The notes beneath the pieces are model-generated. The model was not told the DNA's origin. It searched no databases and worked only from the letters and a program-made list of their open reading frames with translations. DNA of 64,000 nucleotides from Bacteroides acidifaciens (GTDB lineage: Bacteria; Bacteroidota; Bacteroidia; Bacteroidales; Bacteroidaceae). Below, one piece after another: positions 25,243-31,229 of the stretch. How positions within the stretch are numbered: position 1 is the stretch's first letter; each line of letters starts with the position of its first letter. The stretch lies in the NCBI RefSeq assembly GCF_903181435.1, contig NZ_CAEUHO010000001.1, forward strand, positions 2,604,001 to 2,668,000, in the 5' to 3' direction. The position numbers were made by a program, and so were the translations under genes.

Positions 25243-27465
25243 ATGAAATTCAAAAAGTATTTTTATTTGTCTGCGGCACTTGCTTTTGTTCTTTGCTCAT
25301 GCAGCGATGACGATGAAGCAGGTGAAGGCTTTACACCTACAATATTCAACGTGGTGGGTAAAGTCGAAAAAGGTCCGATGATTCGCGGTTCTCACGTAGA
25401 AATGCGAACATTGGACGAGTACATGATTCCTACTGGAAGTTCTTATCACGCTACCATTGACAACAACTTGGGGAATTTTAATTATGGCGTACTCAAGATA
25501 AACAGTCCGTATGCACAATTAACGGCAGACGGCTATTTTTTTAATGAGGTGAACGGTAAATTATCAGAAAGTGAAATCAAATTGGATGCTATTGTGGACT
25601 TGAAAGATAACAGCACTATCAATGTCAATGTATTAACCCATTTGAAAAGCAAGCGCATCCATCATTTGGTTGCCACCAAAGGTCTGACATTCAAGGAAGC
25701 TAACGCACAAGCCCAAAAAGAACTGCTTACCCAATTTGGATTACAGCAATTTGCCTCTAAAGATGCGAGCCAATTTTCTCTTACTTCTGGTGATGATGCC
25801 TCCGGTACATTGATAGCTATATCGTCTTTGGTATTGACAGATAAATCGGATGCGGAAATCGTTGAGTTTCTATCTATTCTAAGCAATGAGTTTGGTACAG
25901 AAGGTGCTTTCACCCAAGAGACAAAGAAAAGAATACAATCCGGTAAGAACTACCTGAATGCAAGATTGGATAGGATTTCCGAAAACATAAAGAACCGTTA
26001 CAAAGAATTGGGATTAGAAGTCAAAGTCAAAAACTTGGCTTACTATTTCGACTGGGATAATGATGGTATTGCCGGAAATGAATTGGACGAATCAGAATCT
26101 GTTACGATTAGTACAACGGAAGTAAATGTTCCGAAAGAAGGCGGCGAATATACCATTACTATTGAATCTGATAAGCCTTATTATTTAAATCCACCTTCTT
26201 TTGAATCTGATTCAGATTCCGGTTTTAGAGTTGAAGAAGTACCAGACGAAATGTGGAGTGATTCTCCGGGATTATACGAAGCTAGCGCAAGTATCTCTAC
26301 TCCTTCGATAAAGCATAACAAAACCATTGATAACAATATCATTACTGTAAAAATAGAACCAGCTTTATTTAAAGAGGATCTATCCACCAACTTTACGGTA
26401 TATAATGCAAGAGGTAAAGTTGCTGCTACTGTTATCATCAAACAACAAGGAGACAGTAATTATTGGGTTAAGCATGCCCCCGTCAAATTGGGATATGGTG
26501 GAAAGTCTGCTGTATTAGCCATTATGAGCGTTATGAGAAATGCTGTATCAGAGCAATTTCATTTACAAAATAATTATACTCACCAAGAAGACTTTAGAAA
26601 CTCGGTTCCTTTCCATCCTTATGATAGAAAAATAGAAAATACATGGAGATATTACTATAGCGCAATCAATCAGTGGCTCGCGATTAAAGATGTTGATGCA
26701 AGCCTATTAAATTGCTACCAATCGTTTATCGACACCCACCTTGCATTGGCATACTATCAGCTGTCTTCTCGTTGGGGCGGTGTACCTTTTATAATGCAGC
26801 GTTCAAACGCCCCCTACATATCCCTGCCACGTACAGATGAATCAGAAGTTCTTTCAAGAGTAGAGAATATGTTGTTCGATGCGATGAGGAATTTGGACGA
26901 ACATCGCTATGACGCTTTCCAAGATGCCAACAACATGCTTTTCGTTTCTAAAGATGTGGCCAGGACATTGCTTGCATTTATCTACTGCAATCAAAAGAAA
27001 TTCGACAAGGCATTGCCGCTTTTGGAAGAAGTCATCAGAAGAGGTGATTACCACTTGGAATATTCAAAAGCGACTGAATACAAAAATAATGCAGAATGCA
27101 TTTGGGGCTATCACATACAGACAAGAAACGGAGAAACTTGCCATCCTTGCCTTGATTACAAGGATGTGATACTGACTGCTGCCGAATGCCTGTATCACAC
27201 AGGAAACGTTTCTAAGGCTAAACAATATATCAATCAAGTATGCGAACATAAGAATCTCACGGTTGACCAATCAGATATTCTGAAAGCCATAGCTTCCCTG
27301 CACTATCAAATAAATTCCCCCAGCTATATGAATTTTATCAGAAGAAACGAATTCGGTGAGTCCTTTATGGGACTAAGCCATCACAATCTTTATCAGCTTT
27401 TATGGCCTATTCCCTATGATGTAATAGTCAGAAATCCACAAATGACACAGAATCCGGGATATTAG
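25243..27465 (+). CDS. Surface lipoprotein fusing a BACON-like domain to a SusD/RagB-like domain (740 aa)
   Basis: The lipobox ends at Cys20 and is followed by SDDDE, an acidic start typical of Bacteroides lipoproteins exported to the cell surface. Residues ~28-270 are an uncharacterised N-terminal region beginning NVVGKVEKGPMIRGS. Residues ~284-400 resemble a BACON domain (VNVPKEGGEYTITIESDKPY). From about residue 405 the sequence becomes helical like SusD/RagB and ends with the family tail LWPIPYDVIVRNPQMTQNPGY shortened to its core LWPIP...QNPGY. No SusC-type TonB transporter gene is near, which is unusual for SusD-like genes. It lies in the insert between the two rpn repeats. Confidence 0.8.
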   Translation: MKFKKYFYLSAALAFVLCSCSDDDEAGEGFTPTIFNVVGKVEKGPMIRGSHVEMRTLDEYMIPTGSSYHATIDNNLGNFNYGVLKINSPYAQLTADGYFFNEVNGKLSESEIKLDAIVDLKDNSTINVNVLTHLKSKRIHHLVATKGLTFKEANAQAQKELLTQFGLQQFASKDASQFSLTSGDDASGTLIAISSLVLTDKSDAEIVEFLSILSNEFGTEGAFTQETKKRIQSGKNYLNARLDRISENIKNRYKELGLEVKVKNLAYYFDWDNDGIAGNELDESESVTISTTEVNVPKEGGEYTITIESDKPYYLNPPSFESDSDSGFRVEEVPDEMWSDSPGLYEASASISTPSIKHNKTIDNNIITVKIEPALFKEDLSTNFTVYNARGKVAATVIIKQQGDSNYWVKHAPVKLGYGGKSAVLAIMSVMRNAVSEQFHLQNNYTHQEDFRNSVPFHPYDRKIENTWRYYYSAINQWLAIKDVDASLLNCYQSFIDTHLALAYYQLSSRWGGVPFIMQRSNAPYISLPRTDESEVLSRVENMLFDAMRNLDEHRYDAFQDANNMLFVSKDVARTLLAFIYCNQKKFDKALPLLEEVIRRGDYHLEYSKATEYKNNAECIWGYHIQTRNGETCHPCLDYKDVILTAAECLYHTGNVSKAKQYINQVCEHKNLTVDQSDILKAIASLHYQINSPSYMNFIRRNEFGESFMGLSHHNLYQLLWPIPYDVIVRNPQMTQNPGY

Positions 27466-27684
27466 TCCTAGTATATAACGAAAGCCCTGCTGTTTACGGG
27501 AGGGCACTAAAAAAGTAAGTGATATTCAGTTTGCCTTCGACGGAGGCTCAACATAAAAAAATTGCCAAGTCTTTATCAGAGGATTTGGCGATTTTTTCAT
27601 TTATTGCAGTGGAGTGCGTAAAACTGTTTTTTGTGGCATTATATGCGACCTATAGTCAGATATACGATACTCAAAGGGACTATA
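27466..27684. other. Spacer with left end and 3' non-coding part of an IS remnant
   Basis: After the SusD-fusion stop, GCCCT...AGGGC (27484-27505) could be a weak terminator. GAGGGCACT at 27500-27508 is the inverted match of AGTGCCCTC at 28030-28038. At 27556-27596 AAATTGCCAAGTC pairs with GATTTGGCGATTT (G-U pairs allowed) as a two-way terminator hairpin just outside the transposase remnant. Confidence 0.55.
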
Positions 27685-28038
27685 TCAGTTCAATCGGAGA
27701 ATTCGCTTGATGTTTGCGGCAAAAATCACCATGGCGCCTTGCATACGCATACAGTCCATGCCATACGAGTCTGCCCTGTCGTAACCAAAGACATTTTTTA
27801 GTTCTGAGTTTTTAGCCTCTATTTTGTATCCGACCTTAGCTTTGGTCTTGAACCCTTCTGTTTTCTCGAAGTCGGCCTGCTTCTGATGTTCCTCCGACTT
27901 GATTTGAACAGCATAAGTTTTACTCTTAGCGCCTTCCTTATAGCACCCGTGTCGTCTGGAGCATACCCGACATTTATCAACGTCAAAATAAAAAAACGAG
28001 TGTTTGATTTTTACTTTGGGCACTGAAAAAGTGCCCTC
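27500..28038 (-). mobile_element. IS1182-like remnant, internally deleted, 9-bp inverted ends
   Basis: The 539-bp segment is bounded by GAGGGCACT (27500-27508) and its inverse AGTGCCCTC (28030-28038). The only coding content is the transposase C-terminus. The right end also forms a perfect GGGCACT/AGTGCCC hairpin (28018-28036). An intact IS1182-type element is about 1.5-1.8 kb, so about two thirds is missing. The right end abuts repeat copy B within 2-3 bp. No clear target-site duplication was seen. Confidence 0.65.
27685..28023 (-). pseudogene. C-terminal fragment of an IS1182-family transposase
   Basis: The frame encodes about 112 residues with the Cys-rich end typical of IS1182 transposases (CRVCSRRHGCYKEGAK) and the conserved tail FKTKAKVGYKIEAKNSELKN shortened here to its Lys-rich core, ending with AANIKRILRLN. 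The N-terminal and catalytic DDE parts are absent; the frame begins at the element end. Confidence 0.8.
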
Positions 28039-28040
28039 TC

Positions 28041-28349
28041 CAAAAAGAGAGGTTCGATAATGTCGGTATATTCATGAAAAATCTCATGTATCTGCCGGGA
28101 AACGGATTTATAAACGTCCATCCTGCCGGATACAAATATGAGCTGAGGACAAAGACGTTTCGCTTTTTGCGAAGACATAGCGGAACGGACTCCGTAACGC
28201 CGGGCTTCGTAACTGGCAGCAGCCACGACTCCCCGCTCTTCAGCATGACCTACAGCTACCGGTTTGCCACGAAGTTCCGGATTATCACGCTGTTCTACAG
28301 AAGCGTAGAAAGCGTCCATGTCGATATGTATAATCTTTCTCTGAGTCAT
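28041..28349 (-). pseudogene. dinB 5' fragment (copy B)
   Basis: The fragment codes for the first ~103 residues of DNA polymerase IV, identical to the intact gene except at its broken edge, where the frame runs into the IS remnant (IIEPLF then foreign residues). It keeps the dinB promoter box. It lacks the catalytic DE pair at SLDEAF and all of the thumb and little finger, so it cannot be a polymerase. Confidence 0.88.
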
Positions 28350-28493
28350 TCTTTGGGAATAGCAGAGCAAACTTACTATATTTTTTCGAATAATCATCAT
28401 TCTTTAGATGACAGACAGGGTAAAATCCATTTATTTTCTTGTCTAAATAAAACTTTATCTGTATTTTTGTAGTAGCCAATATATTAGACAATT

Positions 28494-29396
28494 ATGAATA
28501 GCAACAATAAAAATCAGATAATCCGTTTTGACTGGGCTATGAAACGTTTGCTCAGGAACAAGGCAAATTTCAGTGTCCTTGAAGGTCTGCTCACTACGTT
28601 ATTGGGTGAGAAGATTATTATTCAGAGACTCCTTGAAAGTGAAAGCAATCAGGAGGATGAATATGACAAGTATAACCGTGTCGATATGCTTGCCGAGAAC
28701 TCCAAGGGTGAACTGGTACTGATAGAGGTGCAGAACAATAATGAATATGCCTACTTCCAACGTATGTTGTTCGGTACTTCCAAGCTGGTGACTGAGTATA
28801 TCAATAGGGGAGAAAGCTATGACAAGGTGCGTAAGGTATATAGCGTTAATATCGTCTATTTCTCTCTGGGACATGGAACTGATTTTGTTTATCATGGAAA
28901 GACGGAATTCAGAGGTATACACACCAATGATCTCCTAGAACTCACTCCATTCCAGAAGCAGACATTCAAGGTGGATACGGTAAGTCAGCTATATCCTGAA
29001 TATTATATCCTGAAAGTAAACGGTTTCAATCAGGTAGCGAAAAGTCCCCTGGAAGAATGGATCTATTATCTTAACACCGGAGAGATACCTTCCACTGCTA
29101 CAGCTCCCGGTCTTGAGGAGGCTCGTGAAAGGTTGAAACTGGATAGCATGACCAAGGATGAGCTTGCTGCCTATTACCGTCACTTGGATAATATTGTTAT
29201 TCTTCGTGATAATATCAATACCGAGCGTGAAGAAGGTAGAGCGGAAGGGCTTGAAAAAGGTAGAGCGGAAGGGCTTGAAGAAGGAGCAAGAAAGAAAGCT
29301 ATCAAAGTCGCCCGTTATCTAAAGTCATCAGGAACCGCAATGGAATTAATTATTGGAGCTACAGGATTATCTAAAGAAGAGATTGAAAAACTATAA
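28494..29396 (+). CDS. Rpn-family PD-(D/E)XK nuclease/putative transposase, copy B
   Basis: The 300-residue protein is identical to copy A except for eight extra residues: the unit EGRAEGLE occurs twice (EGRAEGLEKGRAEGLE) because of a 24-bp tandem duplication at about 29230-29280. All nuclease motifs (RVDMLAEN, LIEVQ) are intact. The gene has its own promoter box (28462-28469) and a complete terminator, so this is probably the ancestral 3' end of the locus. Confidence 0.9.
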   Translation: MNSNNKNQIIRFDWAMKRLLRNKANFSVLEGLLTTLLGEKIIIQRLLESESNQEDEYDKYNRVDMLAENSKGELVLIEVQNNNEYAYFQRMLFGTSKLVTEYINRGESYDKVRKVYSVNIVYFSLGHGTDFVYHGKTEFRGIHTNDLLELTPFQKQTFKVDTVSQLYPEYYILKVNGFNQVAKSPLEEWIYYLNTGEIPSTATAPGLEEARERLKLDSMTKDELAAYYRHLDNIVILRDNINTEREEGRAEGLEKGRAEGLEEGARKKAIKVARYLKSSGTAMELIIGATGLSKEEIEKL

Positions 29397-29419
29397 TATA
29401 AACTTTTTACATAGTATTT

Positions 29420-29460
29420 AAGAGGAACTATACAATGGATTACGTATGGTTCCTCTTTTT
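29420..29460 (+). terminator. Terminator of rpn copy B
   Basis: AAGAGGAAC (29420-29428) pairs with GTTCCTCTT (29449-29457), with more pairing inside, then five T. Copy A has only the left arm of this hairpin. Confidence 0.8.
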
Positions 29461-29537
29461 GTTTATGAAACAAGTAATCTACACATAATAATAAAAGCAT
29501 CAAGTCCCAATCTAATCAAGAAATAAGTTCATTTTTT

Positions 29538-29685
29538 ATGGTATTTAACAGGAAACAGATTAAATGAATATAAACATTATCCATGTCCCGTGGAAGGTTG
29601 CCTATGTACCAAATATAAAGCTAAAGGCGTTTACAATAGTGACTGCAAAAATTGTGGTCATCCTAAACATCCGAGCAAATATTAA
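29538..29685 (+). pseudogene. Cys-rich mini-ORF, probably a decayed zinc-ribbon gene
   Basis: The frame ending at 29685 encodes YPCPVEGCLCTKYKAKGV and then DCKNCGHPKHPSKY: paired Cys that could bind zinc. It has no ATG in frame. The ATG at 29538 (MVFNRKQIK then stop) is in another frame, so a frameshift may have separated start and body. This is the only coding-like content between the rpn terminator and the tmRNA. Confidence 0.35.
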
Positions 29686-29707
29686 TAAATAATATATTCT
29701 AATATAA

Positions 29708-29740
29708 AATAAGGCTTGTATAATGGTTACAAGCCTTATT
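29708..29740 (-). terminator. Terminator of ssrA
   Basis: AATAAGGCTTGTA pairs with TACAAGCCTTATT over 13 bp with a 7-base loop, directly after the tmRNA 3' end and followed by T-rich sequence on the minus strand. Confidence 0.85.
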
Positions 29741-29744
29741 CATG

Positions 29745-30138
29745 TGGAGCTGGAGGGAATCGAACCCTCGTCCAAACGAGGAAATCATAAGCTTTCTACA
29801 TGCTTATCTTTGCCTAAATTTTCGAGCAGGAACAGAACCAAAGCCATCAATTCCTGCCTTATCCTCTAAAGTTTCATCAAAAGTGCGAGGCCGCCTTTGA
29901 CTATCCCCGATGTGACTGCACCACTGAACCGGAATGCTTCGGAGCAACAGCTTCCGAGTGATGTCTCGTCCTGGCACCTTGTGCCTGGATTAAGCTAATC
30001 TACTATGATTCGATTAAGCAGCAAGAGCGTAATTAGTTTCGCCAGATAAAATTTTGATAACTGAGATTTAAGTGGAAATTACCGACCCACTGCATGCTTA
30101 CCTACCATTTCTGCCCGCTGTCAAATCCAGTCAACCCC
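29745..30138 (-). ncRNA. ssrA: tmRNA (tag GETNYALAA)
   Basis: On the minus strand the gene starts with GGGGTTGACTGGATTTGACA and ends with the tRNA-like arm GGGTTCGATTCCC followed by CAGCTCC, whose bases pair with the 5' GGGGTTG. The mRNA-like part reads GGC GAA ACT AAT TAC GCT CTT GCT GCT TAA (30043 down to 30014), giving the tag GETNYALAA. The bases after the discriminator are CAT, not CCA, so the CCA end must be added enzymatically. With SmpB it frees stalled ribosomes and tags the product for proteolysis. Confidence 0.96.
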
Positions 30139-30189
30139 AAATTTTCATTCGTACAGAATAGCAATTGTTCAGAACGCTTTCTGAGGTTG

Positions 30190-30197
30190 CAAAGATA
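30190..30197 (-). promoter_or_regulatory. -7 promoter box of ssrA
   Basis: TATCTTTG on the minus strand matches TAnnTTTG, about 52 bp upstream of the mature tmRNA 5' end; the difference would be removed during 5' processing. Confidence 0.55.
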
Positions 30198-30392
30198 CTA
30201 AATATTTTGAATTGGCGAAAAGTCATTAACCAATATTACAAATTCTATATTCCTATAGAAAATAGCTCCGCAGGAAGGAAATTTGAATCCAATAACATAA
30301 AAGAAAAAGAAAATCAGACTCTTTCTTGCTCGTTTCCGGCATAGTTTAGTACCTTTGCCGACAATAAATAACCAATCAACATCCATAAAATA

Positions 30393-30833
30393 ATGACTTC
30401 TCATTTCGACTTCTCCGAAGTCCCCTACTCCTTCGGCCTATGCGCCGCCGAAAACTGCCCGAAAGCCTCAACCTGCCTGCGCCGGATTGCCATGCAGTAT
30501 GCTCCCGTCAACAGAATTTTCCTGCCGACGATGAACCCTAACCGGATAATAGCCGGAAAAGGTAAATGTGATTATTATTGTTCGAACGAGAAAACCCGCT
30601 TTGCACTAGGCTTTACACGTACGGCAAACGCACTCACCGTGCGAATGGCAAGTACGTTCCGCTACCGGATGATTAGCTACTTCGGACGCAAGAACTACTA
30701 CTTAAAACGCCGGGGAGCACTGAAAATCACTCCTGCCGAACAGGTACATGTCATAAACGTTGCTAAAGAACTGGGGGTAGTACTGAATGACTACTTCGAC
30801 GGTTATGTAGAAGAATACAACTGGAACGCTTAG
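30393..30833 (+). CDS. DUF6078 family protein
   Basis: The 146-residue protein has the Cys pattern of this Bacteroidetes family: CAAENCPKASTCLR near residues 17-30, then GKCDYYC (about 57-63), suggesting a metal site. The rest is basic and soluble (TFRYRMISYFGRKNYYLKRRG). Function is unknown. A tandem array of 22-bp dyad repeats begins just after its stop codon. Confidence 0.82.
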   Translation: MTSHFDFSEVPYSFGLCAAENCPKASTCLRRIAMQYAPVNRIFLPTMNPNRIIAGKGKCDYYCSNEKTRFALGFTRTANALTVRMASTFRYRMISYFGRKNYYLKRRGALKITPAEQVHVINVAKELGVVLNDYFDGYVEEYNWNA

Positions 30834-30846
30834 TCGTTCCTGCCAT

Positions 30847-31018
30847 GTCTTCGGAAGAAATTTCCGTTTCTACAGAGAACACTGTTATATCCTTTAGAAC
30901 TATGGTGGTTTCCCTATAAGGAAACGCTCGTTTCCTCGTAGAGATACGGGTGTATCCCCGTAGGGAAACCATCGTGACCCCGTAGGGAAACGAGCGTGTC
31001 CAATAAGGGAAACAACAA
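30847..31018. repeat. Array of 22-bp imperfect dyad repeats
   Basis: Five in-phase 22-bp units start at 30909, 30931, 30953, 30975 and 30997. Each is an imperfect palindrome of the type GTnTCCCCGTAGGGAAAC, with dyad centres exactly 22 bp apart (30916.5 to 31004.5). Weaker dyads at roughly the same spacing continue upstream to 30847. Units are not identical; the palindromic bases are kept while spacers vary (GCTCG, GGGTG, CATCG, GAGCG). The remaining bases to the GH3 start (31019-31229) hold only AT-rich leader. Confidence 0.8.
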
Positions 31019-31229
31019 GGAAACTGTAACACTCTAACAAACAACTATATATCTTTATCACGCTTTGCCTTGTTCCATGTATTCTTTAAATCTTAAGTTA
31101 TACAACTTTAAATAGAATCACCGATATTTCGGAATAACTACACTAAAAAATACAAGACGATATTATCAAAATCCTATATCAAAACACTATCTTTACGGGG
31201 CAATTTTATTCTTAACACAAAAAGATATC

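Larger units (their letters stand above)
28041..29434. repeat. Long direct repeat, copy B (dinB 5' fragment + rpn)
   Basis: The segment is the partner of 23231-24600, offset 4810 bp, with 24 extra bases in rpn. Unlike copy A it keeps the rpn terminator on its right but has only a piece of dinB on its left. Together the two copies look like one ancestral dinB-rpn-terminator locus opened by an insert with duplication of its middle part. Confidence 0.92.

Noticed and set aside
24601..28040. Assembly artefact as the cause of the duplicated rpn region
   Set aside because: Not fully excluded, but the copies differ by a 24-bp unit and base changes and have different, sensible flanks, which argues for a real duplication.
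28011..28400. A 129-codon frame carrying the DinB N-terminus
   Set aside because: It is a chimera of the truncated dinB copy and the IS end with an upstream extension through the promoter; treated as a pseudogene fragment, not a gene.
29686..29760. Integrated element bounded by a tmRNA attachment site
   Set aside because: No integrase gene and no second copy of the tmRNA 3' end were seen in the window.
30847..31018. Possible CRISPR array
   Set aside because: Units are 22-bp tandem dyads without unique spacers, not 24-47-bp identical repeats separated by spacers, and no cas gene is near.
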